Shown here: positions 52,281 to 60,510 of the stretch, in pieces
Layout: each line of letters begins with the position of its first letter
Numbering within the stretch: the stretch's first letter is position 1
NCBI RefSeq assembly: GCF_001457415.1
Contig: NZ_LN881724.1
Coordinates: 682,001-746,000, forward strand
DNA: 64,000 nucleotides
DNA from: Gorillibacterium timonense
GTDB lineage: Bacteria > Bacillota > Bacilli > Paenibacillales > NBRC-103111
Direction of reading: 5' to 3'
Program-made: the position numbers and the translations under genes
The notes under the pieces: generated by a model
Seen by the model: the letters and a program-made list of their open reading frames with translations, nothing else
What the model was told of the DNA's origin: nothing
Databases searched by the model: none

Positions 52281-53261
52281 TTACGGATTTTCGGAAGGCG
52301 ATACAGCTTCCGGTGTCGGCGTCGGGCTGACGTCGGGACTTGCGTCGAATTCGGAGCGATCCGACGGCGCCGGAGACGGATGCATGTTCATGTGCTCCTC
52401 GCTGCCTCCCGAGCCGTGCATATGACCGGCGTTCGTGCCTTCCGGGGCTGGGCTGAAGGTCAGATGGGTGGTGGAATAGCTTTGGCGGCCGACATGAGCC
52501 GTCTTCAGCAGCTCATTGAACTTCTCTTCCGTAAGCTCGGGTTCGGTCTTCTTCACCTTATCGACCCATTCGTCGTATTCCTTCTGACTCATCGCGAGTG
52601 CCTCAAACTCCATATGCGCGAAGCCTTCGCCGCTGAAGTTCGAGTTTTTGCCCATGTAAGAGCCGGGAATCTCGGCGACCAGGTTGAGGGTATTGATCAT
52701 GTCGCTCATGGCGTACTTCTGTCCCGCAAGCTGAGGCACCCAGAAGCTGGTGATCGGTCCGAAGGAGTACAGTCGGAATTCAATGGGCCGGTTCACAGGG
52801 ATGTTGACATAGTTGACGGTTTCGATGCCTTCCTCCGGGTAGCTGAAATGCCATTTCCAGTTGGAGGATGCGGCGTAGATGACCAGCGGCTTTTGGTTCT
52901 CGTAGCCCTCCGGCACCTTTTCCACCGCACTGGTTGTGCGTACGGTGACCACGGACAGAATGATGACGATGACGACCGGGATGGCGGTCCAGATCAGTTC
53001 CAGCCATTTGTTCCCTTCGTCATGGGGAGGAATGTAATCCTCATTTGATTTCTTCGCGCGGTACTTGACGAGCATGAAGACATAGAGGATGTAAACGACA
53101 ATCAGGATGCCCGCCATCATTAAGATGGAAAAGATGATCGTGTCCGACAAGGTCCTCGCTTGCGGCCCTTTGGGATCCAGAACGACGAAGGAATCTCCGC
53201 AGCCGGTCAGAAGGGTGGCAAGTGCGAGAAACATCACGAACAATGGCCCTCTCTTTTTCAT
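52281..53261 (-). CDS. qoxA: Cytochrome aa3 quinol oxidase subunit II
   Basis: The 326-residue lipoprotein has lipobox LLTGC (Cys21), two transmembrane helices (about residues 40-65 and 88-108) and a cupredoxin domain (YAASSNWKWHFSYPEEG, NRPIEFRLYSFGPITSFWVP). The CuA ligands of cytochrome c oxidases are absent, as expected for a menaquinol oxidase. The C-terminal tail is rich in His/Pro/Ser (GHMHGSGGSEEHMNMHPSP), an unusual extension. ATG 53261 follows AAAGGGG; the upstream in-frame start at 53351 has none. It is the first gene of qoxABCD. Confidence 0.95.
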   Translation of the reverse strand: MKKRGPLFVMFLALATLLTGCGDSFVVLDPKGPQARTLSDTIIFSILMMAGILIVVYILYVFMLVKYRAKKSNEDYIPPHDEGNKWLELIWTAIPVVIVIILSVVTVRTTSAVEKVPEGYENQKPLVIYAASSNWKWHFSYPEEGIETVNYVNIPVNRPIEFRLYSFGPITSFWVPQLAGQKYAMSDMINTLNLVAEIPGSYMGKNSNFSGEGFAHMEFEALAMSQKEYDEWVDKVKKTEPELTEEKFNELLKTAHVGRQSYSTTHLTFSPAPEGTNAGHMHGSGGSEEHMNMHPSPAPSDRSEFDASPDVSPTPTPEAVSPSENP

Positions 53262-53385
53262 ATAGGAGCCCCTTTCTCTAGTGATAAAATCATGGATTCC
53301 TGCGAGTGCTTCCGCTATGTATATAGTAATAAAGCGGCAAATTGAACTCAAACGCCATATGGTAACAACATTTCCAGATTAAAAC

Positions 53386-53405
53386 AATAATATGAATATA
53401 TTATT
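53386..53405. promoter_or_regulatory. AT-rich inverted repeat in qox promoter region
   Basis: AATAATAT-GAAT-ATATTATT is a perfect 8-4-8 inverted repeat about 125 bp upstream of qoxA. It may be a repressor or activator site overlapping the core promoter. Confidence 0.45.
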
Positions 53406-53416
53406 ACAATATTTAT

Positions 53417-53430
53417 GAAAAGCGGTTACA
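53417..53430 (-). promoter_or_regulatory. Candidate cre (CcpA) site upstream of qoxA
   Basis: GAAAAGCGGTTACA matches the cre consensus TGWAANCGNTNWCA at 12 of 14 positions, with the right half perfect. Confidence 0.45.
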
Positions 53431-53442
53431 TTATCCTCTACG

Positions 53443-53458
53443 TGTGATTAAAATCACT
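53443..53458. promoter_or_regulatory. FNR/CRP-type box upstream of qox operon
   Basis: TGTGATTAAAATCACT matches TGTGA-N6-TCACA at 9 of 10 fixed positions, about 180 bp from the qoxA start. An oxygen-responsive FNR/ArfM-class regulator is a reasonable reader. Confidence 0.6.
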
Positions 53459-53860
53459 GAAAAAGCTTCGATTTTATTGATGTTCACAATTCGTTCAAAT
53501 ATAATCAAATTTATCGAAAAATTCTTCATTTCGTAACAATTTAACCGGTTGTTTTATGCAATATTTAATTGATTTATTCAATTGATACTTATTTACTTGT
53601 TTATGAATTGCCTTTCCCTTCTCTGGATGAGGGGGATCAAATGGGTTTTGATGTCTGCATGCTCCGATGATCTTATCTTTTGTGGGAGAAGTCCCTTCCG
53701 GTTATCACCTTCCATCCTACGATCATTGCGAACCGTGTATTCCTTGTTTGCTGGAAACCCGATTTTATGGAATGAGCTTAATCCTCCGTGTTCTCGCTGC
53801 ACTTCATTCCTGGAACAGACGGTTGACATAAGACGAAGGGAAATCGTAAGATGAACAAAG
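53459..53860. other. AT-rich intergenic region without recognisable gene
   Basis: Together with the qox promoter this makes a 650-bp gap. Two short overlapping frames on opposite strands (about 53.58-53.85 kb) look like chance: no ribosome site and no family features. AACCGGTT at 53543-53550 is a perfect palindrome with the central CG typical of LacI-family operators and may be regulatory. Confidence 0.5.
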
Positions 53861-53877
53861 GTTATCGATTAAGTTAC
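53861..53877 (+). promoter_or_regulatory. Putative LacI-family operator before the regulator gene
   Basis: GTTATCGATTAAGTTAC lies 32 bp before the LacI ATG. Its reverse complement matches the element before the GH130 operon (55036) at 16 of 17 bases and has the central CG of LacI operators, implying autoregulation and control of the GH130 genes. Confidence 0.7.
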
Positions 53878-53909
53878 AAATATGTACCTCTTTCGCGAGG
53901 AGGGAAGAA

Positions 53910-54920
53910 ATGAAACCAGGTGTGACTATGCGTGACGTCGCGGAGAAGCTAGGAATCAGCAGCGTGACGGTCTCGAAAGCCCTGAACGACAAAGAGGGCG
54001 TAAGCGAAGAGCTGAAGGAGAAGATCAAGCAGGTCGCGGCGGAAATGGGTTATCAGATGAACATGGTCGCCAAATCGATGCGGGAGGGCTACACCTACAA
54101 CATCGGGGTCGTGGTCTCTGAACGGTTTACCAGCAAGTCGCATTCGTTCTATTTGAAGTTCTATGAGCAGATCTCTCAGGTCCTGGAGGAATTCAAGTAC
54201 TCGGCCATTCTCCATATATTGACGGTGGGGGATGAAGCTTCTCTCACGCTGCCAAGAATCTATCAAGAACGCAAGGTGGACGGGCTGATCGTACTCGGTC
54301 AAGTCGGCAAGGAATACATTCAAGTGCTTGCCGGGAGCAGCGCTCCCCTCGCTTTTTTGGATTTCTACACTGAGCAATCGACGATCGATTGCGTGATTAC
54401 GGATAACTTTTACGGGATGTATGAAATGACCAATTATTTGATCCAATGCGGTCATCGCAAGCTCGCCTTCGTCGGCAATCTGTATGCCACGAGCAGCATC
54501 CAGGACCGGTTCCTTGGCTTTTACAAATCTCTTCTCGAGCATCACATTCCGCTTCTTCCCGATAACATCATCACGGATCGGGATGAAGAGGGGTGGTGGG
54601 TCGATTTTCAGCTTCCCGAGGAGCTGCCGACCGCCTTCGTTTGCAATTGCGACCTGGTGGCGTATAACCTCATCTTATCCTTAAATAAAAATGGCGTCCG
54701 CGTACCCGAAGATTGCTCGGTGGTCGGCTTCGACAACGACCTGTTCTCAACCCTTGCATCTCCGCAGGTGACGACAGTGGAAGTCAATATGAACGAGATG
54801 GCCCGAACCGCTGCGCGGAGCATCATTCGCAAAATCCGCGGGAAGACATCCGGAGAGGGGCGGATTCTAGTCAAGGGCAAGCTGCTGATCCGCGATTCGG
54901 TTCGCTCCATTGAAGTCTAA
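53910..54920 (+). CDS. LacI-family regulator of mannoside genes (inferred)
   Basis: The 336-residue LacI/GalR protein has helix-turn-helix TMRDVAEKLGISSVTVSKAL, a hinge (KQVAAEMGYQMNMVAKSMR) and a sugar-binding domain (DGLIVLGQ, CNCDLVAYNLILSLNKNG, VVGFDNDLFSTLASPQVTTV). GAGGAGG precedes the ATG. It is closed by a strong terminator and followed by two GH130 phosphorylases. A shared operator-like element links it to itself and to those genes; the effector is presumably a mannoside. Confidence 0.94.
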   Translation: MKPGVTMRDVAEKLGISSVTVSKALNDKEGVSEELKEKIKQVAAEMGYQMNMVAKSMREGYTYNIGVVVSERFTSKSHSFYLKFYEQISQVLEEFKYSAILHILTVGDEASLTLPRIYQERKVDGLIVLGQVGKEYIQVLAGSSAPLAFLDFYTEQSTIDCVITDNFYGMYEMTNYLIQCGHRKLAFVGNLYATSSIQDRFLGFYKSLLEHHIPLLPDNIITDRDEEGWWVDFQLPEELPTAFVCNCDLVAYNLILSLNKNGVRVPEDCSVVGFDNDLFSTLASPQVTTVEVNMNEMARTAARSIIRKIRGKTSGEGRILVKGKLLIRDSVRSIEV

Positions 54921-54928
54921 ATGCCAAT

Positions 54929-54989
54929 CCCGATCCTCATGATGATTTTCTGTCACAGAAAAAACATCATGAGGATCGGGTGTTTTTTT
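54929..54989 (+). terminator. Strong terminator after LacI gene
   Basis: CCCGATCCTCATGATG pairs perfectly with its complement at 54965-54980 (16 bp), followed by TG and seven T. Confidence 0.95.
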
Positions 54990-55035
54990 GTTAGTGCATA
55001 TTGACCAACAAAACCTAACAAGGTAAAATAAAGTT

Positions 55036-55052
55036 GTTACTTAATCGATAAC
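55036..55052 (+). promoter_or_regulatory. Putative LacI-family operator before GH130 operon
   Basis: GTTACTTAATCGATAAC is the inverted-orientation partner of the element at 53861 (16/17). It is 122 bp upstream of the first GH130 start and is extended by a further CTTAA half site. Confidence 0.7.
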
Positions 55053-55173
55053 TTAATGGACGTTTCGCGGCAGGACCTCGTTCTGTCGACGATTGCAGCG
55101 CCATTAAGCATGAAGAATCGATTTGCAGGATAGCCTAACCAAATGAATGATACCATCGGGAGGGAACTCGAAC

Positions 55174-56187
55174 ATGACAGTGAAAATGATCGGAGAGGCA
55201 TTGCCGAATATGCCTTGGCAAGAACGCCCGGACAGCGAGTCCGTTGTATGGAGACACTCGAACAATCCTATTATTCCTTGGAACCCGACGAAGAAGTCTG
55301 CCCGTATCTATAACAGCGCAGTGCTTCCTTACGAAGGCGGTTTCATCGGTGTATTCCGTGCCGACCACAAGAACGGCCGTCCGCAAATTCACCTGGGACG
55401 AAGCAACGATGGCATCAACTGGGATATTGAAGACGAAGAAGTGCATTGGGTGGATGAAGAAGGAAAGTCGTATCAACCTCACTATGCCTACGACCCTCGT
55501 CTTGTCAAAATCGAAGACACCTACTACATTGTATGGTGCACCGATTTCGGCGGAGCTGCTCTCGGTCTCGGCCGCACGACGGACTTCAAAACGTTCATCC
55601 GTATGGAAAACCCGTTTATTCCGTTCAACCGCAACGGCGTTTTGTTCCCGAAGAAGATTGATGGCAAATACCTTCTGCTCAGCCGTCCTAGCGACAGCGG
55701 TCACACGCCGTTCGGCGATATCTTCCTGAGCGAAAGCCCGGACCTCGTTCACTGGGGACGTCACCGTCGTGTGATGACTCGCGGCGGCAACGGCTGGTGG
55801 CAAGGCGTCAAGATCGGCGCAGGCCCGAACCCGATCGAAACGAGCGAAGGCTGGTTGATGTTCTTCCACGGCGTATCGACGACCTGTAACGGCTTCGTCT
55901 ACAGCATGAGCGCTGCCATCCTCGACCTGGAAGATCCTTCGAAGGTTCTGTATCGCTCCGGGGACTACCTGCTTACTCCGGAAGAATCCTATGAAACGAC
56001 GGGCTTCGTTCCGAACGTTGCTTTCCCTTGCGCTACGCTGCATGATCCGGCTACCGGCCGTATCGCCATCTACTACGGAGCAGCTGACACCCACGTGGCC
56101 GTTGCTTATACCGAACTGAACCTGCTCGTTGACTGGATCAAAGAGCATAACGATCTCAATCCCGGAGACGCTGAAAGCTACCGTTAA
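55174..56187 (+). CDS. GH130 beta-mannoside phosphorylase
   Basis: The 337-residue five-blade beta-propeller is GH130: [40 protein letters not shown] with the catalytic Asp region, [20 protein letters not shown] and [13 protein letters not shown]. The length and motifs fit the subfamily of beta-1,4-mannooligosaccharide or N-glycan mannoside phosphorylases, which release alpha-mannose 1-phosphate. Exact substrate is unresolved. ATG 55174 has GGAGGGAAC upstream; the in-frame TTG/ATT-like start at 55147 lies outside. It is 29 bp from the second GH130 gene and cytoplasmic. Confidence 0.93.
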   Translation: MTVKMIGEALPNMPWQERPDSESVVWRHSNNPIIPWNPTKKSARIYNSAVLPYEGGFIGVFRADHKNGRPQIHLGRSNDGINWDIEDEEVHWVDEEGKSYQPHYAYDPRLVKIEDTYYIVWCTDFGGAALGLGRTTDFKTFIRMENPFIPFNRNGVLFPKKIDGKYLLLSRPSDSGHTPFGDIFLSESPDLVHWGRHRRVMTRGGNGWWQGVKIGAGPNPIETSEGWLMFFHGVSTTCNGFVYSMSAAILDLEDPSKVLYRSGDYLLTPEESYETTGFVPNVAFPCATLHDPATGRIAIYYGAADTHVAVAYTELNLLVDWIKEHNDLNPGDAESYR

Positions 56188-56216
56188 TTCCAGGGTCATT
56201 TGAGAGGAGAATGGAC

Positions 56217-57431
56217 ATGAACAATCAAGCATACTTCTGGCAGCGCCTGCGTCGTTTGTCTGCCGATTATGAAGAATTGGTGACTCGCTCCAATGCCCCG
56301 GAGGAGCTCGGCAACGGCATCTATGATCGCTACAAGAATCCGGTTCTGACGGCGGAACATGCCCCTCTCTACTGGCGCTATGATCTGAATCCGGAGACGA
56401 ACCCGTATCTGATGGAACGCAACGGCGTGAACGCCGCGTTCAATCCGGGCGCCATCGAGCTGAACGGCCGCATTTACCTCGTTGCACGCGTGGAAGGTGC
56501 CGATCGCAAGTCCTTCTTCGCGATCGCTGAAAGCGAAAACGGCGTTGATAACTTCCGCTTCTGGGATTATCCGATTGCGATCCCCGAGACGGAAGTTCCG
56601 GACACGAACATCTACGACATGCGTGTGGTCAAGCATGAGGATGGATGGATCTACGGTCTGTTCTGCACGGAGCGCAAAGACCCGAACGCTCCCTTTGGCG
56701 ATACGTCCAGCGCGTACGCCCAATGCGGAATCGTGCGCACGAAGGATCTGAAGAGCTGGGAACGGCTTCCTGACCTCAAGACCCCTTCGCCGCAGCAGCG
56801 CAACGTCGTTCTCCATCCCGAATTCGTGGATGGGAAATATGCCTTCTACACTCGCCCGCAGGACGGCTTCATCGAAGCCGGTTCGGGCGGCGGGATCGGC
56901 TGGGGCTTGTCGGAGAGCATGAATCCGGCTTCCATCGATCACGAGACGATCGTGGACGAGAAGATCTACCACACGATCAAGGAAGTCAAGAACGGCCAAG
57001 GCCCTGCCCCGATCAAGACCGAGCACGGCTGGTTGCATATCGCGCACGGCGTGCGGAACACCGCTGCTGGCCTGCGTTATGTCATCTACTCATTCATGAC
57101 CGATTTGGCCGAACCGAATCGCGTCACTCACTCTCCCGGCGGCTTCCTGATCGTTCCACAAGGAATCGAGCGCATCGGGGATGTGTCGAACGTCGTATTC
57201 ACGAACGGCCTCGTCGCTCGCGACAACGGAGAAGTATTCCTATACTACGCTTCCTCCGATACCCGTTGCCATGTGGCCAAAACCACCGTTGACCAACTCG
57301 TTGACTACGTGCTCCACACGCCGGAGGACGGCTTGCGTTCCTTCGCGAGTGTTGAGAAACGCAGCGAGCTGATCAAGGCAAACCTGGAGCTCATGTCTCG
57401 TCCGGAGTATGCGTTCCTGATCAAAGGCTAA
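56217..57431 (+). CDS. GH130 phosphorylase, mannosylglucose type
   Basis: The 404-residue protein is the longer GH130 form with an N-terminal helical extension ([20 protein letters not shown]). Key segments are [40 protein letters not shown] with the catalytic Asp, [19 protein letters not shown] and [13 protein letters not shown]. This matches 4-O-beta-mannosyl-glucose phosphorylases, which make alpha-mannose 1-phosphate and glucose. ATG 56217 is 7 nt after AGGAG; ATG 56211 abuts it. Pairing with the shorter GH130 suggests mannan or glucomannan use: one enzyme trims oligomers and this one the mannosylglucose end product. Confidence 0.93.
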   Translation: MNNQAYFWQRLRRLSADYEELVTRSNAPEELGNGIYDRYKNPVLTAEHAPLYWRYDLNPETNPYLMERNGVNAAFNPGAIELNGRIYLVARVEGADRKSFFAIAESENGVDNFRFWDYPIAIPETEVPDTNIYDMRVVKHEDGWIYGLFCTERKDPNAPFGDTSSAYAQCGIVRTKDLKSWERLPDLKTPSPQQRNVVLHPEFVDGKYAFYTRPQDGFIEAGSGGGIGWGLSESMNPASIDHETIVDEKIYHTIKEVKNGQGPAPIKTEHGWLHIAHGVRNTAAGLRYVIYSFMTDLAEPNRVTHSPGGFLIVPQGIERIGDVSNVVFTNGLVARDNGEVFLYYASSDTRCHVAKTTVDQLVDYVLHTPEDGLRSFASVEKRSELIKANLELMSRPEYAFLIKG

Positions 57432-57448
57432 TAAAGAATGAAACGACA

Positions 57449-57493
57449 GAACCCCTGCGCCTATCGAATGGTAGGATGCAGGGGTTCTTTTCT
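57449..57493 (+). terminator. Terminator after GH130 pair
   Basis: AGAACCCCTGC pairs with GCAGGGGTTCT and an inner CCTATC/GGTAGG stem sits below a GAAT loop, followed by TTTTC. Confidence 0.85.
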
Positions 57494-57633
57494 TATGATG
57501 ATAAGCCGGCAAGGGGCTGTGTCTGGATTTCATGTGGCAACTTAACCGCTTCCATGATAGGATAGGCCTGAGTATGAATTCAGAGTCCGAAGGGAACGGA
57601 ATGCGTCTTCGGGTGCTGGCAGGGGGAACGAAT

Positions 57634-60006
57634 ATGGCATATGGGGTTAACGATAACTCTTCTTTGCTGCTCCGATATGGGCAGCCTGCTGTCGAATGGG
57701 AAGAGGCTCTGCCGGTCGGGAACGGCCGAATTGGAGGGATGGTCTTCGGAGGAACGATTAGCGAACGGATTCAATTGAATGAGGATACGTTATGGAGCGG
57801 GGTTCCGCGTGATACGAACAATTATGAAGCAATCCGGCATTTGAAGAATGCGCGTGAGCTGATCCGTCAAGAAAAGTACTCCGAAGCGGAAAGACTCATC
57901 GAAGATAAGATGCAGGGAGTGAACTGCCAAGCGTATCAGCCGTTTGGCGATCTGATCCTCGAGCATCTGGACAGCGCGGGGGATGAGCGGGAAGGGTACG
58001 AGCGAACGCTCGATCTGGATTCCGGAATCGCCTCCGTTCGATACCGGATCGGACAAACCGAGTACCTGCGGCAAGTGTTCGTCAGTGCCGTTGACCAGGT
58101 GATGTGCGTTTCGATCCGTTCTCTCGGAGAAGAGCCTGTGGTTCTCTCAGCTGCGCTCGATTCCAAGCTCCGTCATCAGCTCCTGCCGGGAGAAGGCGGC
58201 GAACTGCTTCTCGCCGGAAACTGCCCGAGCCCTGTCGCCGGCCATAACTTGGGGGACCATCCCTGGTCGGTCCAAGATGAAGAAGGGTTGGGGATTCGTT
58301 TTTGCGGTGGGGTTAAGGCCGTAGCGGAGAAGGTCGAGCTCGCTGCTTCGCACGAGCCGCGTCTGATTGTCCGCGATCCTCAGGCGGTCACGCTGCTCTT
58401 TGCGGTGGAAACGAGCTTTAAAGGGTATGCCGCTATGCCCGGTACCGATCGTAAAGAGCTTGCCGCAGCATGCAGGCAGCGGCTCAGCCATGCGGCGGCT
58501 TACACGAGCGAAGAGCTGCAGGAAAGGCATTTGGAGGATCACCGCCGCTTGTTCCGGCGGATGGAGCTATCTCTGGGCACTGCGACCTCCAAAGGCGGCT
58601 TGGCTACCGACGACCGTTTGCATGCTTACAAACAAGGCGAATCAGATCCGGAGCTGGAAGCTTTATATTTTCAGTATGGCCGGTATTTGCTGATGGCTTC
58701 CTCGCGTCCTGGAACACAGCCTGCCAATCTGCAAGGAATCTGGAACGAACACGTTCAGCCGCCCTGGAATTCGGATTATACGACGAACATTAATACGGAA
58801 ATGAACTATTGGATGGCGGAGACCGCCAACTTGAGCGAATGCCATGAGCCGCTCTTTGACATGCTGGACGAATTGAGCGTCACCGGCGGTCGGACCGCGC
58901 AGATTCACTATAACTGCCGGGGATGGACGGTCCATCACAATGTCGACCTGTGGCGGATGTCCACGCCTACCGACGGCTCGCCGAGCTGGGCTTTCTGGCC
59001 GATGGGCGGCGCGTGGATGGCTCTGCATCTGTGGGAGCACTACCGCTTTACGATGGACCCTGAGTTTCTCCGGGAGCGAGCTTATCCCTTGATGAAGGGA
59101 GCGGCGTTGTTTTGCCTGGATTATCTGGAAGAGACGCCGGAAGGCTTATTTGTGACGAACCCGTCGACCACGCCGGAAAATAAATTCCTCACTGCGGAAG
59201 GCAATCCGTGCAGCGTTTCGATGGCTACGACGATGGACATGTCCATCATCCGCGAGCTATTCGCGGCTGTGGGCGAAGCGGGAGACCTACTGGGCGTGGA
59301 CGCGGAGCTGCTTCAAGAGCTCCGAGAGGCCGCATCGCGGCTGTACCCGTTTCACATCGACTCGGAAGGGCGGCTGCAGGAATGGTATCGTGAGTTCCCG
59401 GAGAGTGAGCTGGGTCATCGGCATGTCTCGCATCTCTTCAGCCTGTATCCGGGCAATCAGATCAACCGGAAGGAACGTCCCGAGCTCGTTCAGGCTGCTG
59501 CCAAATCCTTGGAGGGTCGGATCGCGAACGGCGGCGGGCATACGGGCTGGAGCTGCGCGTGGCTGATCAACCTGTACGCCCGTTTGCGGAATGGCGAAGA
59601 AGCTCACCGCTACATTCGTACGCTTCTCGCTCGCTCGTCCTATCCGAACCTGTTCGATGCCCACCCGCCTTTTCAGATTGACGGAAACTTCGGAGGGGCG
59701 GCGGGTATCGTGGAATGCCTGCTCCAGAGTCATCTGGGCGAGCTGGATTTCCTTCCGGCTCTTCCATCCGATTGGACGACTGGCTCGATTCAAGGGCTGC
59801 GAGCGCGCGGCGGATTTGAGGTCTCCCTCTCTTGGGAAGGGAGCCGGTTAACAGAAGCGGTCATTCTCTCGCACGCAGGAGAACCGTGTCGCATCGCGGA
59901 CGCTTCCACTTGGCGAATTACCGGACCGGATGGAGCGGTAGCCTGTACAGCGGATGGCTTCGCCACCGCGATCGGTGCGACGTACCGCGTTACCCCGGCA
60001 CAATGA
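57634..60006 (+). CDS. GH95 alpha-L-fucosidase/galactosidase-family enzyme
   Basis: The 790-residue protein follows the GH95 order: N-terminal beta domain ([29 protein letters not shown]), linker, (alpha/alpha)6 barrel ([54 protein letters not shown]) and a C-terminal beta domain ([20 protein letters not shown]). Family members cleave alpha-1,2-fucose or alpha-L-galactose by inversion. No signal peptide, so it acts on imported glycans. The start is ATG 57634, 7 nt after AGGGGG; in-frame ATGs at 57532, 57574 and 57601 add residues outside the family domain. It follows a terminator, so it has its own promoter. Confidence 0.92.
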   Translation: MAYGVNDNSSLLLRYGQPAVEWEEALPVGNGRIGGMVFGGTISERIQLNEDTLWSGVPRDTNNYEAIRHLKNARELIRQEKYSEAERLIEDKMQGVNCQAYQPFGDLILEHLDSAGDEREGYERTLDLDSGIASVRYRIGQTEYLRQVFVSAVDQVMCVSIRSLGEEPVVLSAALDSKLRHQLLPGEGGELLLAGNCPSPVAGHNLGDHPWSVQDEEGLGIRFCGGVKAVAEKVELAASHEPRLIVRDPQAVTLLFAVETSFKGYAAMPGTDRKELAAACRQRLSHAAAYTSEELQERHLEDHRRLFRRMELSLGTATSKGGLATDDRLHAYKQGESDPELEALYFQYGRYLLMASSRPGTQPANLQGIWNEHVQPPWNSDYTTNINTEMNYWMAETANLSECHEPLFDMLDELSVTGGRTAQIHYNCRGWTVHHNVDLWRMSTPTDGSPSWAFWPMGGAWMALHLWEHYRFTMDPEFLRERAYPLMKGAALFCLDYLEETPEGLFVTNPSTTPENKFLTAEGNPCSVSMATTMDMSIIRELFAAVGEAGDLLGVDAELLQELREAASRLYPFHIDSEGRLQEWYREFPESELGHRHVSHLFSLYPGNQINRKERPELVQAAAKSLEGRIANGGGHTGWSCAWLINLYARLRNGEEAHRYIRTLLARSSYPNLFDAHPPFQIDGNFGGAAGIVECLLQSHLGELDFLPALPSDWTTGSIQGLRARGGFEVSLSWEGSRLTEAVILSHAGEPCRIADASTWRITGPDGAVACTADGFATAIGATYRVTPAQ

Positions 60007-60350
60007 TCCGCTTCCCGCAGGCGCTCTCAGCCGCGCGGACGTGCTGTGAAGCTTCCGGTGACGAAAAAGGTGATGAAAGTCGAAATTGTTAGGTGATAAT
60101 CCCTCTAATTTACTGGGTGCCTTTCATGCGAATGGAACGCTAGACTCAGGAAGAGCCTATCACAACCGAGGAGAACTGCAGCATAACGAAAAGTAATCGT
60201 TTCCTTTTCAGCGAGAGGAAGCGGTCCACGATATCGTCAAGCTATCATCGGGCAAGCAGGAGCTTAATCGTCATGTCGAAGTAAGACACCCTCGCATTCG
60301 GCAAGCTGATCTTCTACCTGTAAGGCATTATGCCCAGAATCGTTAGGAAG
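60007..60350. other. Gene-free stretch after GH95
   Basis: The 340 bp after the GH95 stop show no frame with a ribosome site or family features. It probably carries the GH95 3' untranslated region. Confidence 0.5.
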
Positions 60351-60408
60351 GCGACTTTCCCGCGCTTGGATCCGAGTTTCGGAGGAGTGCCGGGAAAGGC
60401 GCTTTTTT
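60351..60408 (+). terminator. Rho-independent terminator upstream of YesM/YesN pair
   Basis: GCG-A-CTTTCCCG pairs with CGGGAAAG-G-CGC (one mismatch, 28-nt loop), followed by six T. Confidence 0.8.
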
Positions 60409-60442
60409 GCGGACAAAACATGCTATATACTTAAACCAGCCC

Positions 60443-60456
60443 TACATGCGCATGTA
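60443..60456. promoter_or_regulatory. 14-bp perfect palindrome in YesM promoter region
   Basis: TACATGCGCATGTA is self-complementary over all 14 bases and lies 55 bp before the kinase start. A dimeric regulator site is likely; the reader is unknown. Confidence 0.45.
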
Positions 60457-60480
60457 TCTATATCCCAACGCCAAGGTTTG

Positions 60481-60494
60481 GGCAAACGGTTACA
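60481..60494 (+). promoter_or_regulatory. Candidate cre (CcpA) site before YesM-like kinase
   Basis: GGCAAACGGTTACA matches TGWAANCGNTNWCA at 12 of 14 positions and sits 17 bp before the start codon, a position suited to roadblock repression. Confidence 0.5.
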
Positions 60495-60510
60495 AGAGAG
60501 CGGAGATGCC

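Noticed and set aside
52101..53048. 315-codon plus-strand frame opposite qoxA/qoxB
   Set aside because: Runs across two real minus-strand genes and resembles no protein family.
53582..53854. Small overlapping ORFs on both strands in the qox-LacI gap
   Set aside because: No ribosome site, no hydrophobic or domain pattern, AT-rich intergenic composition.
60007..60350. Gene remnant after GH95
   Set aside because: Short open stretches were translated by eye; none had a start, ribosome site or convincing family motif.
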